The translations under genes and the position numbers were made by a program. Below the pieces are notes generated by a model. The model was not told the DNA's origin. It was given only the letters and a program-made list of their open reading frames with translations, and did not search any database. Positions 17,137 through 25,696 of a stretch of 36,936 bases of DNA are shown here, one piece after another. Source of the stretch: Methylobacterium platani. GTDB lineage: Bacteria > Pseudomonadota > Alphaproteobacteria > Rhizobiales > Beijerinckiaceae. The stretch lies in contig NZ_LWHQ01000076.1 in NCBI RefSeq assembly GCF_001653715.1, positions 45,285 through 82,220 of the forward strand, given 5' to 3'. Position 1 is the stretch's first letter. Each line of letters opens with the position of its first letter.

Positions 17137-19038
17137 TTGCTGAACAACCCGATCTGGACCGACCAGTCCCTCGCCCCGCGCCTGCGGGACGACCCGCCGG
17201 AGACCCGGACGCTCGAAGTCCGCGACATCCTCGCGTTCCTGCGCCGACGGCGTGCCCGCATCCTGGCCTGCGCCCTCGCCGGGGCGGCGCTCGGCGCCCT
17301 CTACGCGCTCGCCGCGCCGCCGGTCTACACCGCCAGGGCGCAGCTCGTGATCGATTCCAAGATGCCGCCGCTCTTCGCCGAGCCCGGCGCCGATGCGCGC
17401 TCCATCATCGATTCCGGCCAGATCGCCAACCAGATCGCGATCCTGCGCTCCGAGAAGGTCGCCCGGATGGTGATCGACAAGCTCGGCCTGCGCGGTGACC
17501 CGGAATTCGGCGGGGCCGCCGCCTCCCGGCCCCCGGGCTGGATGCCGGCCTGGCTCCTCGCCGCGAAGGACCGCCTGGAGACCCTGGCGGTGAGCGCCCG
17601 CGCGGCGTTCAAGGGGGCGACCGGGCGGGCGGAGGGCGGCGAGGCGAACGACCGCGACCTCGAGGCGGAACGGGGCCTGCTCGACACCTTCGCGGCGCGG
17701 CTCGACGTGCGCCGCTCCGGCCTCGCCTACGCCCTCGACATCAGCTTCTCGGCCCGCAACCCGCAGAAGGCCGCCGACATCGTCAACGCCGTGGTCGAGC
17801 AGTTCCTGCGCGAGAAGATGGAGGCCCGCATCGAGGCCTCGCGCTACGCCACCGACTGGCTCAACGAGCGCGTCGACCGCTTCCGAACCCAGATGAACAC
17901 GGCGATCCGGGCGGTGCAGGAATTCCGCGCCTCGCACAATTACCGCATCCGGCGCACCCGGCGCGACGAGACCGACGGGCCGGTGGCGAGCGCCGGCGCC
18001 CAGATCGCCCCCAAGCCGTCCGCCGATATCGCGCCGCGGGCGCCCGGGGACGACGAGCCCGGCACCCTGGAGGAGCTCGAATCCGCCGCCGAGACCTCGC
18101 GCAAGGTCTACGAGAGCCTGCTCGTGGTGCTGGCCGAGGCGGTGCAGCGCCAGAGCGCCCCGGTGGTCGATTCGCGGGTCATCACCGCGGCGACCCGCCC
18201 GCTGTTCCGCTCCAACCCGGGCCTGCGGCTGACGATGCCGGCCGGGGCGGCGGCCGGCGCCGGGCTGTTCGTCGCCGTCGGGGTCGCCGGCCTGCTCCTC
18301 GACGGGCGCGCCCGCTCCCGGCGCCAGGTCCAGGCCGCGACCGGGCGGAACTGCCTCGGCTGGATCGCCGGCACGCCGGGTGCGCGCCGCCGCGGCCTCA
18401 CCGACGAGGCACGGCTCTGCGCCGGGCTGGCCGAGGGCCTGCAATGGACGCGGCTCTCCCTCGCCGCGGCGGGCCATGCCGCGCCGCTGCGCACCATCGG
18501 CCTCACGGGGGCCGGGCGGATCTGCGGGCGCACCAAGGCGCTCGCGGCGGTCGAGCTCGCGCGGCTCTACGCGGCCTCCGGCGCGCGCGCCCTCGTCATC
18601 GACGCCGACGCCGCCGACCCGGTGCTGCCGCAGGCCGGGGCGGGCGAGGGCATCGTCGCGGCCCTGCGCGGCTTCGGGACCGAGGCGGCCGAGACCTGGC
18701 GCGCCCACGTCACGGCCCTGGGCGAGGGCTGCGACGTGCTGCCCCTCGCCCACGAGGCGCTGCCCTCGCCGCACTGGCTCGGCTCCCCCGCCATGGAGGC
18801 GCTGCTCACGAGCCTCACCGAGACCTACGACGTGGTGATCGTCGACCTGCCGCCGGTCGGCCGCTCGACCGCCGTCGTGGCGCTCGCGCCGCTGCTCGAC
18901 GGGGTGGTGCTGATGACCGAGTGGGGCCGCACGCCGCTGCGCACCCTGACCGAGGCCTGCGAGACGCTGGAGCACGCCCGCGCCCGCATCCTCGGCACCG
19001 TCACCACGCAGGTCGACCGCACCGCGCTCGAGGGCTGA
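17137..19038 (+). CDS. Wzz/GumC-type polysaccharide co-polymerase with degenerate BY-kinase domain
   Basis: The 633-residue inner-membrane protein starts with TTG after AAGAGAG. It has a Wzz domain with a first membrane segment at about 43-63 and PPVYTARAQLVID just after it. A periplasmic coiled-coil part follows (about 160-345), with a second membrane segment at about 365-388. The cytoplasmic C-terminal domain resembles tyrosine kinases of the CpsD/Wzc group. Its Walker A region reads GLTGAGRICGRTKAL, lacking GKS/T. The A' motif is VIDADAAD (Asp489, Asp491) without the usual Arg, while Walker B-like VVIVDLPPV (Asp570) remains. No Tyr cluster ends the protein. It probably sets chain length or assists export of an exopolysaccharide without kinase activity, which is an inference. 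Confidence 0.88.
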   Translation: MLNNPIWTDQSLAPRLRDDPPETRTLEVRDILAFLRRRRARILACALAGAALGALYALAAPPVYTARAQLVIDSKMPPLFAEPGADARSIIDSGQIANQIAILRSEKVARMVIDKLGLRGDPEFGGAAASRPPGWMPAWLLAAKDRLETLAVSARAAFKGATGRAEGGEANDRDLEAERGLLDTFAARLDVRRSGLAYALDISFSARNPQKAADIVNAVVEQFLREKMEARIEASRYATDWLNERVDRFRTQMNTAIRAVQEFRASHNYRIRRTRRDETDGPVASAGAQIAPKPSADIAPRAPGDDEPGTLEELESAAETSRKVYESLLVVLAEAVQRQSAPVVDSRVITAATRPLFRSNPGLRLTMPAGAAAGAGLFVAVGVAGLLLDGRARSRRQVQAATGRNCLGWIAGTPGARRRGLTDEARLCAGLAEGLQWTRLSLAAAGHAAPLRTIGLTGAGRICGRTKALAAVELARLYAASGARALVIDADAADPVLPQAGAGEGIVAALRGFGTEAAETWRAHVTALGEGCDVLPLAHEALPSPHWLGSPAMEALLTSLTETYDVVIVDLPPVGRSTAVVALAPLLDGVVLMTEWGRTPLRTLTEACETLEHARARILGTVTTQVDRTALEG

Positions 19039-19063
19039 GGGGTGACCTGAACCGCCGCATGAC

Positions 19064-19100
19064 GCCCGTCAGTCAGGCATATCGTGCATGATTGACGGGC
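19064..19100. promoter_or_regulatory. imperfect 17-bp dyad downstream of the Wzz-like gene
   Basis: Arms 19064-19080 and 19084-19100 match at 14 of 17 positions (outer GCCCGTCA/TGACGGGC is exact) around a 3-nt centre. It lies 26 nt after the Wzz stop and before the 48-codon ORF in an AT-richer stretch. It may be a terminator for the former or an operator for the latter. Confidence 0.5.
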
Positions 19101-19246
19101 AATTCAGCATAATGACGCCTGTTGCATGCCGTCATTGCATATCGCAACTGCGAGATCGACGATTGCTGCGTCGCAGCATGGAGGTCATGGTCGGGGACAG
19201 GAACCACAGAGTTCCACCCCACCCTCCCAACTTCGGAGCCGGACCC

Positions 19247-19393
19247 ATGGCCTCCTCCCCGTCGATCGCCCCGACCCGCATTTCCGCCGCTTCGCCCCAG
19301 GCCCCGACCAAGCCGGGCCTGTTCGCCGCGATGCTGCGCCTCTGGCTCGAGCACAACCGCCGCGTCGCCCAGTTCGGCATGCCGCCGCTCTGA
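19247..19393 (+). CDS. 48-residue small protein, unknown function
   Basis: ATG at 19247 has GGAG about 9 nt upstream. The product starts MASSPSIAPTRISAA and ends LFAAMLRLWLEHNRRVAQFGMPPL. The C-terminal half looks like a short amphipathic helix, faintly like the start of DUF1127-type small proteins, but I cannot assign it. The upstream 200 nt is AT-richer than its surroundings and holds a dyad (19064-19100) and a GGAAC-N6-GTTCC repeat at 19200-19215. This suggests a regulated small gene rather than chance. Confidence 0.55.
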   Translation: MASSPSIAPTRISAASPQAPTKPGLFAAMLRLWLEHNRRVAQFGMPPL

Positions 19394-19467
19394 GGGCGAC
19401 GGCTCCGGAGGTCGCAGCGACGCCGCCTCGGCGCGCCGGCTCGCCTCCCGACGGCTCCGACACCCGT

Positions 19468-19509
19468 CCGGTCGTTCCGGGTTCCGCGCCGCGGGACCGG
19501 AGCGACCGG
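19468..19509. terminator. long imperfect hairpin between small ORF and ClC gene
   Basis: CCGGTCG-T-TCCGG at the left and CCGGA-G-CGACCGG at the right pair with few mismatches, with further G/C pairs inside. It lies between the convergent small ORF (ends 19393) and ClC gene (ends 19544), so it is a likely bidirectional terminator. Confidence 0.5.
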
Positions 19510-19543
19510 GCGGGTCGTCGCGTCGATCCGTTCCGGACGGGCC

Positions 19544-20848
19544 TCACGCCGGCCCGCTCACCTCCGGCGCGTGGGCCCGGCGCCCGGTGATGCGCTCGAC
19601 CATCGGCTCGGCGAGCGCGTGGTAGAGCCCCTCCGGGCAGACCAGCTTCGAGGCCGCGTCGGCGATGAGCGCGGCGATCATCAGGGGGATCACCAGGGCG
19701 TGGTTCTCCGTCATCTCCGAGACGATGACGAACGAGGTGATCGGCGCCTGCAGGACGCCGGTCAGGTAGGCCACCATCCCGACCAGCACCACGGCGCCGA
19801 CCGGCACGCCGTCGAACAGCGCGGCGACCTCGGCGCCCAGGCCCGCCCCGACCGCGAGCGAGGGGGCGAACAGCCCGCCCGGGATGCCGCTGATCGACGA
19901 CAGGGTCGTGGCGACGAATTTCAGCGGACCGAACCAGGCATGGGTCTCGGCGGTGCCGTGCAGCAGCGCCTTCGCCTGCTCGTAGCCGGTGCCGTAGACG
20001 TGCCCGTCGGTGAGGAGCCCGCACAGGGCGACGCCGAGGCCGCACAGGGCGGCGAAGACCACCGGCCGGCCCGAGACGAACCGCCCGAGCATCCCGGGCA
20101 GGCCGCCGCAGGAGACCGCGATGACGATGCGGCTGAACAGCCCGCCAGCGAGCCCGCCGAGGATGCCGCAGAGCGGCGCCACGGCCCAGGCCCGCAGCGG
20201 CAGGGTGTCGGCGGTGGTGCCGAAATAGGTGTAGTTGCCGACCAGCGCGAGCGAGGTCAGGCCCGCCGCGATGATCGCCCCGAGGATCAGGCTCGAGGTC
20301 TTGGCCTCGTAGGAGCGGCTGAGCTCCTCGATCCCGAACACGATGCCGGCGAGCGGCGTGTTGAAGGCCGCCGCCACCCCGGCGGCGCCGCCGGCGAGCA
20401 GCAGGCCGCGCTGGCGCTCCGGCGCGAGGGGTCCTGCCGCCGCCATCAGGGCGGCGCCCACCTGCACCGTCGGCCCCTCGCGCCCGGTCGAGGCGCCGCA
20501 GAACAGGCCGAGCGTCATCACCACGATCTTGCCGGCGGCGGTCCGCAGGGAGACCAGGGGATGACGCAGGGCGGCGTCGTCGATGTCGCGGGCGGCGATC
20601 ACCTGCGGGATGCCGCTACCTTGCGAGTTCGGGAAGACCGTGCGGGCGAGGAGCGCCGCGAGACCGAACCCGAACGGGGTGAGGACGAGGGCGATCAGCG
20701 GCGAGACCCCGAGCACCGTGCGGAACGCCGACTGCGCCGCGTCCGCCAGGTAGGCCATCAGCACCGCCGCGGCGCCGACCGCGATTCCCCCGACCACGAA
20801 CAGCCCGCGCCGGCCCCAGACCCCGACGAGGTCCCGCGGCCCCGGCAT
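19544..20848 (-). CDS. ClC-family chloride/proton antiporter
   Basis: The protein of about 434 residues is a ClC transporter. It has GSGIP (77-81), GREGP with gating Glu124, the intracellular proton Glu175 in FGIEEL, and GIPGGLFAPSLAVGA (the GxFxP block). A late Tyr in EGLYHAL sits where ClC-ec1 has its anion-coordinating Tyr. Presence of both glutamates points to a 2Cl-/H+ exchanger rather than a channel. There is no CBS domain. The ATG at 20848 has GAGGGGA just upstream; a TTG at 20926 with GGAG would add 26 residues and is the alternative start. Such proteins support acid resistance or ion balance at the inner membrane. Confidence 0.93.
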   Translation of the reverse strand: MPGPRDLVGVWGRRGLFVVGGIAVGAAAVLMAYLADAAQSAFRTVLGVSPLIALVLTPFGFGLAALLARTVFPNSQGSGIPQVIAARDIDDAALRHPLVSLRTAAGKIVVMTLGLFCGASTGREGPTVQVGAALMAAAGPLAPERQRGLLLAGGAAGVAAAFNTPLAGIVFGIEELSRSYEAKTSSLILGAIIAAGLTSLALVGNYTYFGTTADTLPLRAWAVAPLCGILGGLAGGLFSRIVIAVSCGGLPGMLGRFVSGRPVVFAALCGLGVALCGLLTDGHVYGTGYEQAKALLHGTAETHAWFGPLKFVATTLSSISGIPGGLFAPSLAVGAGLGAEVAALFDGVPVGAVVLVGMVAYLTGVLQAPITSFVIVSEMTENHALVIPLMIAALIADAASKLVCPEGLYHALAEPMVERITGRRAHAPEVSGPA

Positions 20849-20979
20849 CCGTCCCCTCAAACCCCGCACGCGCCGCAATCCTCGATCCGTCAGACTGGCG
20901 GCCACCTTGGACGAAACCGCCGGCAATGCGAAGCTCCGCCGGAGCAGGTCAGGCGTGACGATAGGGCAGGAGGGACGGC

Positions 20980-21918
20980 ATGCGGGTGCTGGTGGTAGGG
21001 GCCGGGGCGACCGGCGGGTATTTCGGCGCGCGGCTGGCGGCGGCCGGGCGCGACGTGACCTTCCTGGTCCGCGAGGGGCGGGCGGCGCGCCTCGCGCAGG
21101 CCGGGCTCGCGGTGAGGAGCCCGCTCGGGGATATCCGCATCGACGCGCCGCGGACCGTGACGGCGGCGACGATCCCCGGACCGTTCGACCTCGTGCTCCT
21201 GAGCTGCAAGGCCTACGACCTCGCCGGCGCCCTCGACGACGTCGCGCCCGCGGTCGGGCCGGGCACGCTGGTGCTGCCGATCCTCAACGGGATGGCGCAT
21301 CTCGACGCGCTCGACGCGCGCTTCGGGCCGGAGCGGGTGCTCGGCGGCTCCTGCGCCATCGCGGCGACGCTCTCGCCCGAGGGGGAGATCGTGCAGATGA
21401 GCGAGCTGCACGCGCTGACCTTCGGCGAGCGCGACGGGACCCGCTCGGAGCGGATCGCCCGGGTCGCCGCGGTGATGGAGGGGGCGGGCTTCACCGCCCG
21501 GCTCAGCGAGAAGATCCTGCTTGAGATGTGGGAGAAGTGGGTGTTCCTCGCGACGCTCGCCTGCGGCACCTGCCTGATGCGGGCGCCGGTCGGCGACATC
21601 GTGGCCGCACCCGGCGGGCGCGAACTCATGCTGGGCCTGCTCGACGAGTGCCGCGCCATCGCGGCCGGCGCCGGCCACGCGCCGCGGGAGAAGTTCCTGG
21701 AGACGAGCCGCGGCACCCTGACGGCGGCGGGCTCCGGCTTCACCGCCTCGATGCTGCGCGACATCCAGAAGAACGCCCGGATCGAGGCCGACCACATCGT
21801 CGGCGACCTCCTCGCCCGCGGCCGCGCGGCGGATCCGGACGGGAGCCGGCCGTACCTCGCGACCGCCTACACCCACCTCAAGGCCTACGAGAGCCGGCGG
21901 GCGCGGGAGCAGGGATAG
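20980..21918 (+). CDS. ketopantoate reductase (PanE/ApbA)-family protein
   Basis: The 312-residue protein has the N-terminal dinucleotide fold VLVVGAGATGGYFGARLAAAG, LLSCKAYDL, PILNGM and the catalytic Lys186 in WEKWVFLATLACGTCL. These are the PanE/ApbA family landmarks. PanE reduces 2-dehydropantoate with NADPH in pantothenate synthesis. The family has many paralogues of other or unknown role, and no pan genes adjoin here, so the substrate is uncertain. AGGAGGG precedes the ATG. It diverges from the ClC gene and is followed by a strong hairpin terminator. Confidence 0.88.
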   Translation: MRVLVVGAGATGGYFGARLAAAGRDVTFLVREGRAARLAQAGLAVRSPLGDIRIDAPRTVTAATIPGPFDLVLLSCKAYDLAGALDDVAPAVGPGTLVLPILNGMAHLDALDARFGPERVLGGSCAIAATLSPEGEIVQMSELHALTFGERDGTRSERIARVAAVMEGAGFTARLSEKILLEMWEKWVFLATLACGTCLMRAPVGDIVAAPGGRELMLGLLDECRAIAAGAGHAPREKFLETSRGTLTAAGSGFTASMLRDIQKNARIEADHIVGDLLARGRAADPDGSRPYLATAYTHLKAYESRRAREQG

Positions 21919-22016
21919 GGCATTCTTCCGACGAGGCGCAGACCGGTTCGTCGCAGAAGAGGCCGCACAGCGACGACTCGAAGGGCGTCGCGATCGTGAG
22001 GCGCTCCCGACGCAGA

Positions 22017-22046
22017 GGCCCCCGGCGCGTCGGCGCCGGGGGCCTT
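22017..22046. terminator. bidirectional hairpin terminator
   Basis: GGCCCCCGGCGC (22017-22028) and GCGCCGGGGGCC (22033-22044) form a perfect 12-bp stem with a 4-nt loop, then TT. It separates the convergent ketopantoate-reductase-like gene from the copper oxidase gene. Confidence 0.8.
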
Positions 22047-22100
22047 GGACGACAACGATCCGCGGGCGCGGGGCCGGCGCACCGGCCCCGCGACGACGCG

Positions 22101-25022
22101 CTACCAGCGGTAGATGTTGCGGTCGGCGCCGACGACGATCGCCCGTTGGGCGTTCGGGATCGTGACGGCCGTCGCCTTGAAAGCCGGATCGACCAGCGCC
22201 CAGTTCCCGGTCGCGGTGTCGCCGGTCTTGCGCCACATCAGCTGGCTGGTGACGTTCGTCACCACGACGCTGCCGTCGGGCGAGGCCGCGATCTCGACCG
22301 CATCGGGCCCGACGGCGACCCAGTTGCCGCCCGGGTCGCCGCGATAGACCCGGTTGTCCGTCCCGACGTACCACAGGCTGTTGCGGTTCATGACCGCGAC
22401 CTTGAGCGCCTTGCCGGGCAGCTGTCGCCAGGCATTCGCGTTGTCGTCCGACTGCTTGAGCCAGAGGTCGTTGTTGCCGTTGGCGATCAGGACCGTGCCG
22501 TCCGCGGCGGCGATCGCCTTCGCGTTGGTGCCGACCATGGTCCAGGCCTGGCCGTTGTAGCGGTAGACGTTGGTGTCGGTGCCGACGCCGTAGATGCTGG
22601 TGGCGCTGATGACGGCGATGTCGGTGAACGTCCCCGGAAGCGGCGTCCAGTTGTTGTCGCTCCCGTAGCGCCAGGGCGTCTTGGTGTCGGCATTGAGGGT
22701 GACGAGGGTGCCGTCCGTCCCGACCGAGACGCGGGCGGCGGCGACGCCGATCTGCGTCCACTGGCCGGTCGAGGCCGGCATGGCGCTCGCGCCGTCGGTC
22801 GGCGCGACGAGGAAGGTCTGGTTGCCCCCGCCGTGGCAGGTCCAGGCCGCCGTCACGGCGCCGGGCTGCGTCGCGCCGTTCCAGACGTCGGTGCAGAGGG
22901 TCCCGTTATTGACCGAGACCAGGGCGATGCCGCCGTTCTGGGGCCGCTGGGTCCAGGCCTGGTTGGTGCCGCCGGTGCAGGTCCATTGCGTGATCGGGGT
23001 GCCGGGGGCCGCCGGGGGCTTGAGCAGGCTCAGGTCGAGGCACTTGCCCGACGCCTTGTTGACATAGGCGGTGCCGCCGTTGCCGGCCTGCGCGGTCCAG
23101 GTCTGCTCGGCCGCGCCGGTGCAGAATTGCTGCGAGACGATGCCGCCGTCGCTGCGGTCACCGGCCGCGACGGCCAGGCAGAGCCCCGAATGCGAGGCCT
23201 TCAGGAACGAGGCCGCGCCGTTGGCGAGGGTGCCCGTGCCGCCGCCGGTGCCCCCGCCCGTGCCGCCGGCCGACCCGCCGGTGCCGCCGTTCTGCCCGCC
23301 GCTCGCGGCGGCGACCACGCCCGGGGCCGCGACCCGCGCGGGCGCCGCGACGCCGGCACCGAGCGCGACGATGACGCCCGGGGAGGGCACGCCCTTCTGG
23401 TCGATCGCGACGAGCTGGTAGTAGCCGGGAGGCGCGAGGTTGGCGCTGGCCGGCGCCTGCACGGTCACGGCGTTGCCGGCCTGGGTGAAGGCGGCGGGGT
23501 AGCGGCGCTGGCCCGAGTTGAAGCTGTGGGTGACCGTGCTCAGGCCGACCAGCACGACCTGCGACAGGCCGTTCTGCGAGGTGAGCTCGAACTGCATCGA
23601 CTGGCCGTGCTGGAGCTGCGCGGTCGAGAGGCTGACGATCTGCGGCCGGGGCGCCAGCGCCGTCTTGCCGTCGACGGTGGTGAACAGGTAGGGCGGGTAG
23701 AACACCTCGGCGTTCTGGTTGTTGACCGGGCCCGGTGCGCCGCCGCCGGCCAGCAGCAGGGCGCCGTTCTGCATCAGGATCGCGGTCGAGTGGTAGCCGC
23801 GATAGACCCCGCCCGAGGCGCCGAGCGACCAGCGGCCGGTCTTCGGGTCCCAGATCTCGGATTGCAGCACGATGTCGCCGTCGCCGCGGTCGTTCCACTT
23901 GCTGCCGCCGGTGACGGCGACCTGGCCGGTCGGCAGGACCGTGGCGTTGGCCCAGCCGCGGCCGTAAGCCATCGGCGCGGTGTCGGTCACCACCGGGGTG
24001 CCGCGGGTGATGTCGACCACCGTGGCGCGGCTGCTCGCCAGGAAGCCCGTTCCGTTGTCGTAGCTGTTGCCGCCGACCTGCAGGATCTTGCCGGTGTCGA
24101 ACATCGCCGCGGTCGAGACCGGGCCGACATTCGGCGCGTCGGTGGCCGAGGAGGCCTGGCGCTGCGGCTCCTTGAAGGCCGTCGCCGTGACCGCGCCGTT
24201 GCCGGTCGGGTCGAGGAACCACATCTTGTCGGCGGTGATGCCGAACACCTTGCCGTTCGGGGCGACCCAGGCGCGGGGGTACCACCACCTGTTGTTGTCG
24301 GGCCCGAACGCATCGCGGCTCTTGGCGCCGAACAGGCTGCGCCACTGGAAGCCGTCGTAGATCTCCGGGGTCATCCCGGTCATCAGGCCCTTGTCGATGC
24401 TGCCCTGCGGGTCGGCCCAGCCGCCCTGATAGGGGTAGGAGCCGCCCATGATCAGCTGCTGGCCGTTGGGCAGCGTGATCATCGACGAGTAGTAGCGGTC
24501 GTTGGCGAGCTTGGCGCCGATCGTGCCGACGCCGGTGCCGGTGTTGTTGAGCAGCACGCTGCCCTTGTCGTTGCCGTTGTCGAAGATGCCGCCGGCGATG
24601 AACAGCGACCCATCGGTCCGGAAGGCCTGCGCGGCGCAGAAGCTGTTGACGCCCGCGATGCCCGGCAGCGTGACGTGGCCGCCGGCGATGCCTTGCGTCG
24701 GGTCCCAGATGTCGAAGGTGCGGCCGTCCTGGGTGCCGGGGTTGCCGCCCGGCGTCCCATAGGACGCGACCTTGCCGCTCGGCAGCAATCCGAGGGTGAT
24801 GGCGTTCATCGGCCAGTTCTGCACGCCCGAGAACACGCCCATCGTGGGGGCATTGTCGGGGAGCGGCACGCTCCCCAGCACCGGGTCGGCGACCTGGTTC
24901 ACCACGACGCCGAACTGCGCGGCGTGGGCGGGGGAGAGGAGGCCGGTCGCCAGGATCGTGGCGGAGAGGAGGGCGGCGTCGCGCAGGCGCGGGCGGCGCC
25001 CGGCCGGGATCGGGGCGGTCAT
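22101..25022 (-). CDS. secreted copper-radical oxidase (galactose/glyoxal oxidase type) with ricin and tectonin lectin domains
   Basis: The 973-residue exported protein has a signal at 1-35 (LLSATILATGLLSPAHAA). Residues about 40-450 form a Kelch-like propeller of the glyoxal/galactose oxidase (AA5) type, and about 455-560 a DUF1929-like Ig domain. The copper and radical residues can be matched: Cys129 in NSFCAAQ, Tyr177 or 178 in RYYSSM, Tyr410-His411 in GYHSTA and His499 in VTHSFN. A Gly/Thr linker (about 574-600) leads to a ricin-type beta-trefoil (603-740; QTW, QAW and QTF repeats). A tectonin-like propeller (about 753-973) repeats W..I and DG motifs. It should oxidise an alcohol or aldehyde to form H2O2 while bound to a glycan; the substrate is not predictable. 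It follows a SCO-like gene by 26 nt. The ATG at 25022 is set by the signal peptide. Confidence 0.9.
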   Translation of the reverse strand: MTAPIPAGRRPRLRDAALLSATILATGLLSPAHAAQFGVVVNQVADPVLGSVPLPDNAPTMGVFSGVQNWPMNAITLGLLPSGKVASYGTPGGNPGTQDGRTFDIWDPTQGIAGGHVTLPGIAGVNSFCAAQAFRTDGSLFIAGGIFDNGNDKGSVLLNNTGTGVGTIGAKLANDRYYSSMITLPNGQQLIMGGSYPYQGGWADPQGSIDKGLMTGMTPEIYDGFQWRSLFGAKSRDAFGPDNNRWWYPRAWVAPNGKVFGITADKMWFLDPTGNGAVTATAFKEPQRQASSATDAPNVGPVSTAAMFDTGKILQVGGNSYDNGTGFLASSRATVVDITRGTPVVTDTAPMAYGRGWANATVLPTGQVAVTGGSKWNDRGDGDIVLQSEIWDPKTGRWSLGASGGVYRGYHSTAILMQNGALLLAGGGAPGPVNNQNAEVFYPPYLFTTVDGKTALAPRPQIVSLSTAQLQHGQSMQFELTSQNGLSQVVLVGLSTVTHSFNSGQRRYPAAFTQAGNAVTVQAPASANLAPPGYYQLVAIDQKGVPSPGVIVALGAGVAAPARVAAPGVVAAASGGQNGGTGGSAGGTGGGTGGGTGTLANGAASFLKASHSGLCLAVAAGDRSDGGIVSQQFCTGAAEQTWTAQAGNGGTAYVNKASGKCLDLSLLKPPAAPGTPITQWTCTGGTNQAWTQRPQNGGIALVSVNNGTLCTDVWNGATQPGAVTAAWTCHGGGNQTFLVAPTDGASAMPASTGQWTQIGVAAARVSVGTDGTLVTLNADTKTPWRYGSDNNWTPLPGTFTDIAVISATSIYGVGTDTNVYRYNGQAWTMVGTNAKAIAAADGTVLIANGNNDLWLKQSDDNANAWRQLPGKALKVAVMNRNSLWYVGTDNRVYRGDPGGNWVAVGPDAVEIAASPDGSVVVTNVTSQLMWRKTGDTATGNWALVDPAFKATAVTIPNAQRAIVVGADRNIYRW

Positions 25023-25048
25023 CGGTGCGGTCTCTCGGGTGGGACGGG

Positions 25049-25696
25049 TCAGAGGGGGTGGGCGTCGCCCGCGGGGGCCGCGTCGAGGCCCTGCGGGAAG
25101 CTGTCGAGGAGGGCGATGTCGGCGGCGAGCCGCGGCCTGTCGAGCGGGTCGCCGCCGTAGCTCATGGCGATCCCGCCGCGCCGGTCGAACAGCATGACCT
25201 GCGGCGGGGGCTCGGGCAGGGAGGCCGCCGGGTAGCGCAGCATCGCGGCAATCGCCGCGGTCCAGGCCGGATCGCCGGCGAGGAAGCGCAGGCGCGTGCC
25301 CGCCCCGGCGGTGCCCTCGGCGAAGGCGCGCAACGTGGGCGTCCCGTCCCTCCGGTCGTCGAGGGAGACGGCGAGGAACACGGCCCGGTCGCGCAGCGCC
25401 TCCGGCAGGGCCTTGGCGACCCGGTCGAGGTCGAGTATGCGGGTGACGCAGACGATCGAGCAATCCGGCGCCACGAACGCCACCACGGCGATCCGGTCGC
25501 GCAGGTCCGCGGGAGACAAGGATGCGCCGCGCTGGTCGACCCGCCGCGGTCCGCCCGCGGGCCAGAGCAGGGTGGCCAAGTCGCTCCGGGATGCCGCCGC
25601 AGGGCTCGTCCGCGGCTCGACCGCGGCGGTACTGGGGATGCCCCAGAGGGGCAGGGTGATCGCGAGGGCCGCGAGGGTCTTCAGGGCCGGCCACAT
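25049..25696 (-). CDS. SCO1/SenC-like thioredoxin-fold protein, putative copper-site assembly factor
   Basis: The protein of about 215 residues has an N-terminal signal or anchor (LKTLAALAITLPLWGIPSTAA) and a thioredoxin fold with VVAFVAPDCSIVCVTRI. This carries the C-x3-C pair (Cys79, Cys83) of SCO copper chaperones. The His that completes the SCO copper site, expected in the late YxVDHS-like strand, is replaced: the strand reads VMLFDRRGGIAMSY. It may therefore act as a thiol-disulfide protein rather than a full Cu(I) carrier. It sits 26 nt upstream of the copper oxidase gene, so helping that enzyme's copper loading or Cys-Tyr cofactor assembly is a natural inference. The ATG at 25696 gives a clean signal peptide; a TTG at 25711 is possible. 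Confidence 0.8.
   Translation of the reverse strand: MWPALKTLAALAITLPLWGIPSTAAVEPRTSPAAASRSDLATLLWPAGGPRRVDQRGASLSPADLRDRIAVVAFVAPDCSIVCVTRILDLDRVAKALPEALRDRAVFLAVSLDDRRDGTPTLRAFAEGTAGAGTRLRFLAGDPAWTAAIAAMLRYPAASLPEPPPQVMLFDRRGGIAMSYGGDPLDRPRLAADIALLDSFPQGLDAAPAGDAHPL

Noticed and set aside
19247..19393. 48-residue ORF as cargo of the C39 exporter
   Set aside because: No double-glycine leader and it is 15 kb away from the exporter.
21528..25160. 1210-codon + frame opposite the copper oxidase
   Set aside because: Antisense shadow; the - strand carries clear domains and motifs.
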